42,879 nucleotides of DNA from a virus, in the IMG/VR virus record IMGVR_UViG_3300043256_000161, positions 1-42,879 of that record. One strand, written 5' to 3'. The notes beneath the pieces were generated by a model. That model made no database searches and was not told where the DNA came from. It saw only the letters and a program-made list of their open reading frames with translations. A program made the position numbers and the translations under genes. Below, piece after piece: positions 7,637-14,416 of the stretch (position 1 is its first letter; the number at the start of each line of letters is the position of its first letter).

Positions 7637-7813
7637 ATGAGACGAAAGCGATGCGCTGGGTGCAACGGGCTACGAGACAAACTCCGCAAGTGCGAGCATT
7701 GTAACAAATTGTTCTGTACCGTCATTTGGCCTGGCATGACGTGCGGGGCCATCCACAGGGATACCGTCAAATGGGAAAGAAACCGCGCACGGGATCTTGC
7801 CACAATAAAATGA
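7637..7813 (+). CDS. Cys-rich zinc-finger protein (58 aa)
   Basis: A 58-aa basic protein with CAGC (6-9), CEHC (19-22), C27 and C36, enough ligands for two zinc sites in a B-box-like order. The ATG at 7637 is preceded by AAAGGAGA. It follows another zinc-ribbon gene by 3 bases. Function unknown. Confidence 0.75.
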   Translation: MRRKRCAGCNGLRDKLRKCEHCNKLFCTVIWPGMTCGAIHRDTVKWERNRARDLATIK

Positions 7814-7814
7814 C

Positions 7815-7967
7815 ATGGCTATCTACATTACCTACGACTGGCCCAATCAATGCACTACCCCTTGGAATTGGCTACTTTGCAGTTGGCACTTCATAAATCG
7901 AAACGGACTCTATGAATGGGGTTATCGGCTGTTCGGCTTAGTCATATCTAATTGGCGCGAGAAGTAA
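7815..7967 (+). CDS. Small Trp-rich protein (50 aa)
   Basis: A 50-aa protein with seven Trp and many aromatic or hydrophobic residues, which may associate with membrane. It starts 1 base after the previous stop and lacks a strong ribosome site, so it is probably coupled to the upstream gene. No family recognised. Confidence 0.55.
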   Translation: MAIYITYDWPNQCTTPWNWLLCSWHFINRNGLYEWGYRLFGLVISNWREK

Positions 7968-8023
7968 CCAAACGAAGGGGCCGCTGGTTAGAGCGACCCT
8001 GGACATGAAAGGAGTTAGCTACC

Positions 8024-8617
8024 ATGTCCAAGACAAGCGTAACACAGTCCCCCGAGATTAAGAACAGCGGCGACACCAAGCTGGTAGTCAGCGCCGGAAC
8101 CTGGCGAAAGAAAGGATACGTTGACATCCGTAACTACTGGCGCTCCCCTGACGGTGAGTGGCATCCTACCAAACGCGGCGTCCGCGTCGGCGAAGATGAC
8201 GCCCGCAACATCGTCTCTGCTATCTCTAACGTTCTCGGCATCCCTGCATCACGAAATGGCCGCAAGCCCGCTGCCGAGCGCCCCTACAAGCCACGTGTTC
8301 GCCATGAGCCCGATACGACCATCCGCCCACGCTACCTCATTCCTGGCAAGGATCACCGCACAACGCCTGGCAAAGCGACGTTCGGACGCAAGGGCGGCAT
8401 CGTGACCTGCAAGTCTACCGCCTACTGGGGGGAGCCCATACATGTCCCTCTAACGGCGGAGGAATGGGCTGTCTGCAGCGCCATCACCCAGACCGCCCAG
8501 CAGACCGGCACGATCATCAGCAAAGGCGACCCTCAAAGCGAGCAACTGATCCGCCCATCCGTATTGGTGCCTCCAAGAGTGTACCGGCCCAATAGCCTCA
8601 TAAGGCAGGCCGCCTGA
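8024..8617 (+). CDS. PC4-like single-stranded-DNA-binding protein
   Basis: A 197-aa protein. Residues about 26-70 match the PC4/Sub1 fold signature: a strand with KKGYVDIRNYW, a turn with DGEWHPTKRGV, then an amphipathic helix (EDDARNIVSAI). PC4 domains bind single-stranded DNA or melted duplex as dimers. Residues 75-197 are basic and not recognised. No other SSB is seen, so this may fill that role or act as a transcription coactivator; that is inference. A GAAAGGAG ribosome site precedes the ATG. The next gene overlaps by TGATG. Confidence 0.75.
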   Translation: MSKTSVTQSPEIKNSGDTKLVVSAGTWRKKGYVDIRNYWRSPDGEWHPTKRGVRVGEDDARNIVSAISNVLGIPASRNGRKPAAERPYKPRVRHEPDTTIRPRYLIPGKDHRTTPGKATFGRKGGIVTCKSTAYWGEPIHVPLTAEEWAVCSAITQTAQQTGTIISKGDPQSEQLIRPSVLVPPRVYRPNSLIRQAA

Positions 8618-8682
8618 TGTTAAACCTGATAGGCTACCTCATAGTTACCGCAGCCACCGTTGTCGCGCTGCTGAGTCTGTAG
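8617..8682 (+). CDS. Single-span membrane microprotein (21 aa)
   Basis: A 21-aa peptide that is almost entirely one hydrophobic helix. Its ATG overlaps the upstream TGA, and it is followed by an AGGAGG site for the next gene. Small size and tight packing support expression by coupling. The role is unknown. Confidence 0.5.
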   Translation: MLNLIGYLIVTAATVVALLSL

Positions 8683-8691
8683 GAGGAAACG

Positions 8692-8853
8692 ATGTTCTCA
8701 CCATCCGAAGCCCGCAAGCTAGCAGAAGCCATCCTCGAATACCTCGACTTCTATGGCATCAGCGAGATTGATGGGGTAGTTGATGTCCTCACCGGCGAGG
8801 TCTCAGCCGAAGACTTCATCGAAGAGATTGAGAGCGCCCTAAAGAAGTCCTAG
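8692..8853 (+). CDS. Small acidic protein (53 aa)
   Basis: A 53-aa acidic helical protein, with a net negative charge typical of small phage inhibitor or host-takeover proteins. Function is not determinable. The AGGAGGAAAC ribosome site is strong. Confidence 0.75.
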   Translation: MFSPSEARKLAEAILEYLDFYGISEIDGVVDVLTGEVSAEDFIEEIESALKKS

Positions 8854-8883
8854 CCCCATATCATCATGGAAAGGAAGGGGACA

Positions 8884-9177
8884 ATGAAAAAGGGAAAGTC
8901 CGTTCGACTCGTGAATCTGTTTGACTTAACGGATATACACGAAGGGCAGCATGGCTACGGATGCGCCCCTTGTGCCGAAACCCTACCTACTGAACTAGAA
9001 CGCCTCCGCGCCGTCAACACCCAGCTGCTGGAGGCGCTGGAGCCCCTCGCAAGGCTAGCTGGCGATTCGTCCCCCAATTCACCAGACGATCTTTGCCTCC
9101 ATGATGGAGCGTTTGAGAGCCTATCCCTCGGTGATGCTAGACGCGCCCGCGACGCCATTGAGGAGGCAAGGAAGTGA
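8884..9177 (+). CDS. Hypothetical early protein (97 aa)
   Basis: A 97-aa protein with CAPC near residue 28, then a helical block (LERLRAVNTQLLEALEPLA). A C-terminal DARRARDAIEEA resembles common phage early proteins of the 'LLEALE' type. The ATG at 8884 is chosen over 8866 because GGAAGGGG lies at ribosome-site distance. Confidence 0.75.
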   Translation: MKKGKSVRLVNLFDLTDIHEGQHGYGCAPCAETLPTELERLRAVNTQLLEALEPLARLAGDSSPNSPDDLCLHDGAFESLSLGDARRARDAIEEARK

Positions 9178-9311
9178 ACAAAGTTATTGCGGATGTAGAC
9201 ATTGAGTTCAACGTGAGTCTCAAGGAGCGCCTAGTCCTGATATGGGCGTGCCTTCGCGGTGGACACTTCCACCTCGTCTTGCCAGATTCAGTCGTGAACC
9301 TAAACAAATAG
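9174..9311 (+). CDS. Small protein ending the rightward operon (45 aa)
   Basis: A 45-aa protein with a GTG start overlapping the upstream TGA (GTGA) and a GAGGAGG ribosome site. It is probably helical then beta. It is the last rightward gene; the convergent leftward unit ends 35 bases downstream. Confidence 0.65.
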   Translation: MNKVIADVDIEFNVSLKERLVLIWACLRGGHFHLVLPDSVVNLNK

Positions 9312-9331
9312 AGCGCCCCGTACAGGACGCT
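9312..9331. terminator. Hairpin between convergent operons
   Basis: AGCGCCC and GGACGCT can pair with one internal mismatch around a 6-base loop in the 35-bp gap where two operons converge. There is no U-tract on either strand, so intrinsic termination is uncertain. Confidence 0.3.
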
Positions 9332-9346
9332 AACGATACTCTCATT

Positions 9347-9739
9347 CTAGGCAACGGCTATAGAATTGTCAACCGCGACTCCGTTGAGTGAGTCGCACAT
9401 CTCCTGAAGAGACTCGTCCACTATCTTGTTCACGTCCCCAGGGGTGATCCCCCACCAATCCGCAACTTGCGCCCGCCAATTGTACCGCTTCGTCCCGTTC
9501 CGCGAGCTTGACTCGCCCCTGCATACCACGTCCCAGAGTATCATCGCATGTTGAAATGGCAGCGCCCTCATCGCCTGCTCCAAGTCCAACCACAGACAGC
9601 TAGTGTTCGCCCACGGGGCCTCATCCAGTGGAGGGCGCTTAGTCCCCAACCTGTCCTCTGGGGGCCGCATACGCGCTCCCTGTGCCCTACGTTGATATTC
9701 TGACAAGAGCTTCCTGACCATCCCTACGGTGTAGGTCAA
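9347..9739 (-). CDS. Putative sigma-region-4-like / ArpU-like regulator
   Basis: A 130-aa protein. Residues about 50-120 have the layout of a sigma70 region 4 or ArpU-type HTH: a helix 'LEQAMRALPFQHAMILWDVV', then VADWWGITPGDVNKIVDESL as helix-turn-helix. Such small proteins control late transcription in some phages. It is the last gene of the leftward early operon, a suitable place for a late activator. The TTG start overlaps the preceding TGA (TTGA), matching the coupling seen throughout; an ATG lies six codons downstream. Regulatory function is inference. Confidence 0.55.
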   Translation of the reverse strand: MTYTVGMVRKLLSEYQRRAQGARMRPPEDRLGTKRPPLDEAPWANTSCLWLDLEQAMRALPFQHAMILWDVVCRGESSSRNGTKRYNWRAQVADWWGITPGDVNKIVDESLQEMCDSLNGVAVDNSIAVA

Positions 9740-9900
9740 GTCGTGCCCTCGCCCGACCTGTCGTCGCGGCCAACCTCAATCGTATTCGTGAACCTCTGCA
9801 CCTGCTTGTCTGTCATCACATCATTGGCGGTCAGGCCCACATCTTCAGACTGCAACTCTGTATACGGCTCGGTCTTCTTACGTCTCCCTGGAAACTTCAC
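9736..9900 (-). CDS. Hypothetical protein (54 aa)
   Basis: A 54-aa protein with a basic N-terminus (KFPGRRKK) and an acidic/Thr-rich remainder. The GTG start overlaps the stop of the XhlA-like gene and its stop overlaps the TTG of the next gene. It has no recognisable motif. It fills the only space between two solid genes, which supports it. Confidence 0.65.
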   Translation of the reverse strand: MKFPGRRKKTEPYTELQSEDVGLTANDVMTDKQVQRFTNTIEVGRDDRSGEGTT

Positions 9901-10136
9901 GCCAACACCGCCACCGCTATCGCCGTAAGTGGAATCAACACCGTCCCCCAGGCCACGGCTATCACCCCGTACACTGCCCTCTGCTGAACTCGGAACTTAC
10001 TGTTCTCAGCCACGTCGCCGTTCAACCTCCCCAGGTGCTCGTCAATCGACTTCCAGTGCCCCTCACAGACCTCCGTGTGCGCGACAAGCAGCGCCTCTGT
10101 CTTCGCTATCCTTTCGCCGACAGGCTTACCAGCCAT
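9897..10136 (-). CDS. XhlA-like membrane protein (holin accessory)
   Basis: A 79-aa protein with a charged helical N-terminus (about residues 5-52) and one C-terminal membrane span (about 55-78), the layout of phage haemolysin XhlA. XhlA-type proteins act with holin and amidase in lysis. It lies immediately after the holin candidate (TAATG overlap) and near the amidase, which supports the assignment. Confidence 0.65.
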   Translation of the reverse strand: MAGKPVGERIAKTEALLVAHTEVCEGHWKSIDEHLGRLNGDVAENSKFRVQQRAVYGVIAVAWGTVLIPLTAIAVAVLA

Positions 10137-10369
10137 TACGCAGACGGCAGCCTCGGCTTGCCAAACTTGTCCCAGAGCCCAAACAAGAGATACCCAGCCA
10201 TTGTCGTCACCGGCACCAGCAACACCACGTCATCCCCCGTGAGCGCGTCAACACGGAGGGCGACGAACGCCAGCCCTGCCTGGACTACAGCCACGAACAA
10301 CCCACGGCTTACTGAGTCGCTGACGGGGTTGCCTGTAGAGCCCGTCACCCTATCTATCATGTCGCTCAT
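10136..10369 (-). CDS. Putative holin
   Basis: A 77-aa protein with two predicted membrane spans (about residues 24-40 and 48-66) joined by a short loop, and a positively charged C-terminus. Size, topology and position between lysis genes fit a class II-like holin, which opens the inner membrane to the endolysin. The stop overlaps the next ATG. The exact class is not certain. Confidence 0.65.
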   Translation of the reverse strand: MSDMIDRVTGSTGNPVSDSVSRGLFVAVVQAGLAFVALRVDALTGDDVVLLVPVTTMAGYLLFGLWDKFGKPRLPSA

Positions 10370-10692
10370 TCTGCCTCCTCATGGGCGCATCCTTGATGCC
10401 ACTCTGCCGACTTGTCGCGTAGCTTGTAGCCGAAACAGCCCTTGCCGTCCTGGCCCCAGCATCCCGTCTCCAAACAAAGCACGCAGACTTCCTTGGAACA
10501 GGATTCGATTATCCCCGTCGAATCCACTGAGGCGTGTCCGTAATGCTCGGCGCGACGGCCACAACAGAGACAGACGTTACCGCCATTCGCGGCGCTGCTT
10601 GATGTCTCCATGGAATCGTATACCGCGTCATCGTTGTTGTCCCACAACTTCGCCAACACAGGATTATCTTCGGCAGTTAGGTACTTCATCAT
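10366..10692 (-). CDS. Cys-rich zinc-binding protein (108 aa)
   Basis: A 108-aa protein with CLCC (41-44), C65, CVLC (70-73), C78, C86 and a C-terminal His/Cys pair, which could bind two zinc ions. The first 40 residues are acidic. A CAGGAG ribosome site precedes the paired ATGs. It sits between a zinc-ribbon gene and the holin. Function unknown. Confidence 0.75.
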   Translation of the reverse strand: MMKYLTAEDNPVLAKLWDNNDDAVYDSMETSSSAANGGNVCLCCGRRAEHYGHASVDSTGIIESCSKEVCVLCLETGCWGQDGKGCFGYKLRDKSAEWHQGCAHEEAE

Positions 10693-10826
10693 CGCCTCTC
10701 CTGTCGCGTAAACGTCTTACAGCACGGACAAAGCACTCGGCGCGGACTGCAATCGTTGGGGTCGCCGCCAGACTCGATGAACTCAGTCTTGCAGCGCTCG
10801 CACCGCCACGTTGCTGTATCTGTCAT
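10689..10826 (-). CDS. Zinc-ribbon microprotein (45 aa)
   Basis: A 45-aa protein with CERC (9-12) and CPCC (33-36), a plain zinc ribbon. The start overlaps the previous stop (ATGA), and its TGA overlaps the following ATG pair. One of many similar small proteins in this genome. Confidence 0.75.
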   Translation of the reverse strand: MTDTATWRCERCKTEFIESGGDPNDCSPRRVLCPCCKTFTRQERR

Positions 10827-10971
10827 CGCCGCCTCCGTTTTACTTGCCTGTCTCGTTCCTTCCGAATCCTCGCAGCTTCTCGGTCAGCTTCTATGATGAG
10901 CCACAACCCCGCAGCGAAGATGATAGTGACCACTGCCACTGTGCCGATGAAGATGAGCCCGATCTCCCCAT
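10823..10971 (-). CDS. Small membrane protein, probably frameshifted start (spanin-like position)
   Basis: The frame encodes a hydrophobic span (GLIFIGTVAVVTIIFAAGLWL) followed by a strongly basic/charged tail ending KRRRR. This frame has no usable start after the amidase stop. An ATG overlapping the amidase TAA (10971-10969) is one frame off. Slipping back one base after ATG-GGG in the run GGGG would give a clean 48-49-aa protein. Either programmed -1 frameshifting or one missing G in the assembly would explain this. An N-terminal span with a charged tail next to the endolysin suggests an inner-membrane spanin, by position only. Confidence 0.5.
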
Positions 10972-11720
10972 TACGCCTTACCTGTCCTGCCGCGCAATGA
11001 GTGATCGTGTTCCGCCCCTTCGCCGTGCTTATGCTTGCCCTGGTTCTCCTGGTGAGCGCGGAATAGCTCCGTCCACCAGACCAGCGAGTGAGCGCCGGAG
11101 GTAGAGTTCCCGTCTGCATCCTGGGACGGGAAACCCACGTCCTCTACCGCCTGCTTGAACATCCTGTTGAACTCAGCTTGATTCATCTCGTCCTCCCATT
11201 CTGTGATGAGCGCGAACTTCGCTTCCCAGGGGTTGCGCCCCGAAGGGCAGCTCGTGGCCGAGAGCCATCGGTGCTCCCATTCGTTCAATCGAAGAGTCGG
11301 CGGGTTCGCCCCGAACACGGGACACAGCACACGCACCGCCACGTCTATCCTAGCGCTCCAGTACGTCTGATTCTCCGTCCATGGCTCGCCACGGGCGTTC
11401 GGCCCGCCGCCCTCATGTTCTTTGCCTATAAGCGTCAGATTCCCAATCAGAGAGGTGTCGTGCCGCCGGTCGCCAGGGAGCCCAGCGTGCCAGGGTATTT
11501 TCTCCAACGAGTAGTGCTGGATAGGCTCGCCCACCTTCGGGATCGAGAACGTCCACGAGGAATACGCGGGGCCGTCCAGCACGGAGTAGGCACCAGCCAA
11601 CGAGCCCTCCATCGAGTGGTCGCACACCCCTTCTATCTGCGCCAGGGTGCGATCTCCTGTGCCGTAGCCAGTTTTCCAACTCGGTGCTGGCCGTCTCGCA
11701 CAAAACGACAACCAAGTCAT
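10971..11720 (-). CDS. N-acetylmuramoyl-L-alanine amidase (endolysin)
   Basis: A 249-aa enzyme that cuts the bond between muramic acid and the peptide stem of peptidoglycan. The Amidase_2 layout is visible: a zinc-ligand His in CDHSMEG (His35), PWHAG (His78), NLTLIGKEHEG (about 94-104), and a second ligand region EWEHRW...SCPSGRNPW (His150, Cys158). No signal peptide is seen, so release depends on the nearby holin. The C-terminal 65 residues are His/Gln-rich and may be a binding or dimerisation tail. The ATG overlaps the upstream TGA. Confidence 0.9.
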   Translation of the reverse strand: MTWLSFCARRPAPSWKTGYGTGDRTLAQIEGVCDHSMEGSLAGAYSVLDGPAYSSWTFSIPKVGEPIQHYSLEKIPWHAGLPGDRRHDTSLIGNLTLIGKEHEGGGPNARGEPWTENQTYWSARIDVAVRVLCPVFGANPPTLRLNEWEHRWLSATSCPSGRNPWEAKFALITEWEDEMNQAEFNRMFKQAVEDVGFPSQDADGNSTSGAHSLVWWTELFRAHQENQGKHKHGEGAEHDHSLRGRTGKA

Positions 11721-12016
11721 CGTTGTCTCCTATAGGCGCAGAGGCAACAGTGGTCATCCTTACTCATAGGTGCGCCAGGGTGAACTTCAAATAGGCGGTC
11801 ATCTATGACTCGGTAGGTCACTGGGAGAACTGACTGCTCTAGGTCGAGCGCAATCGCAAACGCGTAGTCGCAGGCTAAGTTCCCGTGCTCAGGCTGTGAG
11901 CAGGACGGACAGTAGCGTGGCGTCACGTCCGCTGTGCCGCTGATGGGCCAGTGCAGGAAGCCCTCCTTGTCGTACCAAGCGCCTAACGATGTGGCGTAAT
12001 CAAGCGAGATGCTCAC
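11717..12016 (-). CDS. Zinc-binding protein (99 aa)
   Basis: A 99-aa protein with CPSC (36-39), C49, and CCLC near the C-terminus (about 90-93). It starts with GTG at 12016 after a GGGGGTGA stretch. The stop overlaps the amidase start. No known family; it might modulate lysis timing given its coupling to the endolysin, but that is speculation. Confidence 0.7.
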   Translation of the reverse strand: MSISLDYATSLGAWYDKEGFLHWPISGTADVTPRYCPSCSQPEHGNLACDYAFAIALDLEQSVLPVTYRVIDDRLFEVHPGAPMSKDDHCCLCAYRRQR

Positions 12017-12044
12017 GGCTCACCCCCAGGGGCACAGAGGGGAA

Positions 12045-12218
12045 TCAAGAGGGCACCCACACAGAGCTTGTGCTCGCTGTTGTAGTGAGACGTTCTTCTA
12101 GGACAGTGCCGCAAGTGGCGCACCACAACCTAGTGTAGACTTCACCCATGTGGCCCTTCGTGTCCCAGCGGTAGGCGACGTCGCGGTAGCATTTCGGGCA
12201 AAACCGCCAGTTGCTCAT
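12045..12218 (-). CDS. Zinc-ribbon protein (57 aa)
   Basis: A 57-aa protein with CPKC (7-10) and CATC (33-36) separated by a beta-rich spacer, a classic zinc ribbon, then a Ser/Thr-rich tail. It is coupled to the upstream 64-aa gene (ATGA). Function unknown. Confidence 0.75.
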   Translation of the reverse strand: MSNWRFCPKCYRDVAYRWDTKGHMGEVYTRLWCATCGTVLEERLTTTASTSSVWVPS

Positions 12219-12409
12219 CGCCTGCTCCGCACTACCCGCTCCGCCTCCCTAACCGCAGGCTCAGCACGAAGCCACTCAGGAATGTCCACTGGGGCGGGTG
12301 GTAGGCGCCGGACATGAGACTTGGAGTTCTCCGTAGGTAACTTGGAGTCCTCTGCCCCGTCGACGGGCGCAGGAAACCAGAACTCTAGCAAGTCCTCTAA
12401 CCAGCACAT
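12215..12409 (-). CDS. Hypothetical Pro-rich protein (64 aa)
   Basis: A 64-aa protein with a hydrophobic aromatic N-terminus (CWLEDLLEFWFPAPV) and an Arg-rich C-terminus. The ATG at 12409 lacks a clear ribosome site and follows a 98-bp gap containing a GCGGG/CCCGC hairpin. No family recognised. Confidence 0.55.
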   Translation of the reverse strand: MCWLEDLLEFWFPAPVDGAEDSKLPTENSKSHVRRLPPAPVDIPEWLRAEPAVREAERVVRSRR

Positions 12410-12507
12410 AACAGAAAACCAGCCCTAAACGGCTATCGCTTAGGCCGATTGCGGCGGGGCCTTTGTCCCGCTATTCCGTATTCGCCACTAGGGTAGCCCC
12501 AATCCGC
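12410..12507. other. 98-bp gap with hairpin
   Basis: No gene is seen. GCGGGG...CCCGC forms a short hairpin. No convincing promoter was found on the minus strand. It separates the lysis-proximal genes from the group upstream. Confidence 0.35.
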
Positions 12508-12687
12508 TTAACTGTCAACGCCCATACTCGCCTTGGCAATTGTGCTCCCTTGGTCGCTAACCAGTTTCCAGTACTGCCGCTTCACCGCACGGCAGTCAGG
12601 GCAAAATCGCATGTGGCGCTTGGAGCCGACGCGGGGCATCACCCCGCACCAAACACGGGCTACGTTGCGGCGCTCAATGCCGTACAT
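12508..12687 (-). CDS. Zinc-binding basic protein (59 aa)
   Basis: A 59-aa basic protein with C14 and a CPDC motif (29-32), probably one metal site. Its ATG overlaps the TGA of the 46-aa membrane protein gene (TGATG). No family recognised. Confidence 0.65.
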   Translation of the reverse strand: MYGIERRNVARVWCGVMPRVGSKRHMRFCPDCRAVKRQYWKLVSDQGSTIAKASMGVDS

Positions 12688-12827
12688 CAGCTCTCACGTG
12701 ATGGGCTCTCCCTGTCATCGTCATCTCGTAGATGCCTGTTGAGAAGCCAGTCGAAGGATTTGTAGATCGCCCATGCGACCAGCGGCATCAAGAGAATGCT
12801 GATCAGGAACGGGACTAGCGCTATCAT
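12687..12827 (-). CDS. Single-span membrane protein (46 aa)
   Basis: A 46-aa protein with one strong N-terminal membrane span (residues 2-21) and an acidic/charged tail (RDDDDRES). Coupled on both sides. It could belong to the lysis group or modify the host envelope; no direct evidence. Confidence 0.65.
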   Translation of the reverse strand: MIALVPFLISILLMPLVAWAIYKSFDWLLNRHLRDDDDRESPSRES

Positions 12828-13024
12828 TCCTTCTCCCCTGGGGCTAGAGCAACACGGGCATCGGCCTCAACGCGCCCTAACTTCCATCCATAATGGACAC
12901 CGAGCCCGACGCTACAAGCTACCAGAGCCCCTCCCGTTACGGGACTCATGCCGAACGCCCAAGCAAGCCCGCAAACAGTGCTCGAACAAACCGTCCAGAG
13001 AGTGCCGACGATGACCGGCCTCAT
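12824..13024 (-). CDS. Two-span membrane protein (66 aa)
   Basis: A 66-aa protein with two hydrophobic segments (about residues 3-24 and 30-46) and a charged C-terminus, a holin-like topology. The start overlaps the preceding stop (ATGA). A second holin or antiholin is possible, given that the lysis cassette lies further down this operon. Confidence 0.65.
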   Translation of the reverse strand: MRPVIVGTLWTVCSSTVCGLAWAFGMSPVTGGALVACSVGLGVHYGWKLGRVEADARVALAPGEKE

Positions 13025-13500
13025 TCCTTCTCCTCCCCGCTCAGGGCAGCACGAGCACGTTCACCGCCATCGTCTGCCGGAACCTCACAGTAGCACTCAG
13101 TCAAATGTACGGGCGTTGCCTGGCAGCCCCAATTGTCCTCGTCGGCGTAGAACTTTAGCGCTTCCCCCTGGGCCAGCAGCGCCGCAGCAGCCGAGGGGGT
13201 GTCGGCAAGGGCGTCGCGGCGCATATCATCTGCACACCCACGCGCTTCTTGGAGAGCTAGCATCGCATCGCTAAGCTCGTCTCCCTCAGCCACCTCAACA
13301 GTAACGAGCAAGCTGTCAACGTAATCGTACGCCCTCAACGCCTCCTCCAGCACCGCCTCCCGCGCTGCCGGTATGGGCTGGGCTAGGAAGGCACGGGCTG
13401 CACCTAGACGCTTGTCGGGCCTTGGGACGAAGCGATTGGTTGCCATCTCCTCAATGTACGCCACCAAGTCCTCCAGCAGCCTCAGCGCCTCATCGCTCAT
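13021..13500 (-). CDS. Phage early protein with 'AL.FYAD' block (159 aa)
   Basis: A 159-aa helical protein. The segment ALKFYADEDNWG followed by a terminal GGERARAAL block is a pattern often seen in small tailed-phage early proteins of unknown function. The N-terminal two thirds are acidic helices. The start and stop both overlap neighbours (ATGA). Confidence 0.75.
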   Translation of the reverse strand: MSDEALRLLEDLVAYIEEMATNRFVPRPDKRLGAARAFLAQPIPAAREAVLEEALRAYDYVDSLLVTVEVAEGDELSDAMLALQEARGCADDMRRDALADTPSAAAALLAQGEALKFYADEDNWGCQATPVHLTECYCEVPADDGGERARAALSGEEKE

Positions 13501-13706
13501 GAGCGGGCTCCCCTGAGACGCGCCACCACCTCGCTGTCTCCAGCTCGAATCAAGTCCTGCTGCCCCTTGTTCAGCCGCTCAAAAGTCTCTGACCAAGTAA
13601 GACATCCCAAACAACCACTCCAGTAAGCTATCGCTGGAGGTAGCCCATTCTCTATCCCACAACCCTGGTGTCTCCGCGTCCATCCCTGCGGCGGTACAAC
13701 TCTCAT
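13497..13706 (-). CDS. Hypothetical protein (69 aa)
   Basis: A 69-aa protein with three Cys residues (GCG, GCLGC) and a helical C-terminal half. The ATG at 13706 overlaps the stop of a 12-codon relic ORF. A longer in-frame start at 13868 would run through the upstream zinc-finger gene and is rejected. Confidence 0.65.
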   Translation of the reverse strand: MRVVPPQGWTRRHQGCGIENGLPPAIAYWSGCLGCLTWSETFERLNKGQQDLIRAGDSEVVARLRGARS

Positions 13707-13741
13707 CCGTTCTTCTCCTTCTCCCTCGCCTCTTCGCTCAT
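13703..13741 (-). CDS. 12-codon relic or linker ORF
   Basis: A 12-residue frame (SEEAREKEKNG) bracketed by ATGA overlaps. Its DNA (13715-13736) matches 14019-14040, the 3' end of the 100-aa gene, at 21 of 22 positions. It looks like a duplicated gene-end carrying a ribosome site rather than a functional peptide. Confidence 0.35.
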   Translation of the reverse strand: MSEEAREKEKNG

Positions 13742-14007
13742 GGGCTGGCCTCCTTAAGCACCTTCGTCCCTTGGCCGCTACACTTTGAGCATTTCTCGTA
13801 ATGTGTATCATCCTGGCTAACATGATGAGCGATGTCCCCCTGCCCTCCACAATCAGGGCAAGGTTCAAACCTCTGCAAAAGCTCTGTGTAGAAGTCTAGT
13901 TCCCTCTGCGCCTCTTCAACATCGTGGTGGGCCTCGTAGATGCAGCGTCGAAAGTGGTCGATGGCTCGCTTCTCGAACGGTTTAATGTGCTTGAAGATAG
14001 TTGCCAT
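13738..14007 (-). CDS. DnaJ-type zinc-finger protein (89 aa)
   Basis: An 89-aa protein with an N-terminal helix and two CxxCxGxG repeats, CPDCGGQG and CSKCSGQG, spaced 24 residues apart. This is the zinc-binding motif of DnaJ's Cys-rich domain. No J-domain is present. Such mini-proteins may bind unfolded protein or simply hold zinc structurally. Its ATG overlaps the preceding TAA (TAATG). Confidence 0.8.
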   Translation of the reverse strand: MATIFKHIKPFEKRAIDHFRRCIYEAHHDVEEAQRELDFYTELLQRFEPCPDCGGQGDIAHHVSQDDTHYEKCSKCSGQGTKVLKEASP

Positions 14008-14309
14008 TATCGCTTCCCCTCCTTCTCCCTAGCCTCTTCGGGCCTGCCTGCCGGTAGGTAAGGCGTGGCGTCGATGGCGGCACGGGCATTTTGGCAGGAC
14101 GTAGACGGACAAGACTCGCGGCCCTCTTTGTGCCCCTTGTGCGTGAATCCATGATGCAAACCCCACATATTAGACAGTTCCCCCCTCAGCCGCTCTGCCA
14201 GCGCCTCCCATTTTGCCGCTACATCTGCGTTGTCCTGCATTGTCTGCTCAATTCCGTCCCGCTCTTGTGTTAACTGCTCTGCCAGCGCCTTGGCCGCTTG
14301 GGGGTCCAT
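14007..14309 (-). CDS. Coiled-coil protein (100 aa)
   Basis: A 100-aa protein with a predicted coiled coil over about residues 3-48 and then a His/Cys-containing segment. The ATG overlaps the stop of the 35-aa zinc ribbon. The last part of the gene is the source of the duplicated junction at 13715-13736. No family recognised. Confidence 0.7.
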   Translation of the reverse strand: MDPQAAKALAEQLTQERDGIEQTMQDNADVAAKWEALAERLRGELSNMWGLHHGFTHKGHKEGRESCPSTSCQNARAAIDATPYLPAGRPEEAREKEGKR

Positions 14310-14416
14310 TACAGCTTCTTCCCGCAGCTACAGTACGGCTGTCCGCAGGATATGCTGTAACCACACTGGGGACAGAACCGACAGATGTGAATAGCCTTTG
14401 GTGTGCGTTTCATCAT
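14309..14416 (-). CDS. Cys-rich zinc microprotein (35 aa)
   Basis: A 35-aa basic protein with six Cys in order CxxC-PxC...C...CxC, enough for one or two zinc sites. It has two adjacent ATGs, and the first overlaps the RusA-like gene's TGA. Its stop overlaps the next ATG. Confidence 0.7.
   Translation of the reverse strand: MMKRTPKAIHICRFCPQCGYSISCGQPYCSCGKKL

Noticed and set aside
10035-11000. 321-codon plus-strand open frame
   Set aside because: It lies opposite well-supported minus-strand genes (holin, XhlA-like, zinc proteins), has Arg/Ser/Pro-rich shadow composition and no ribosome site.
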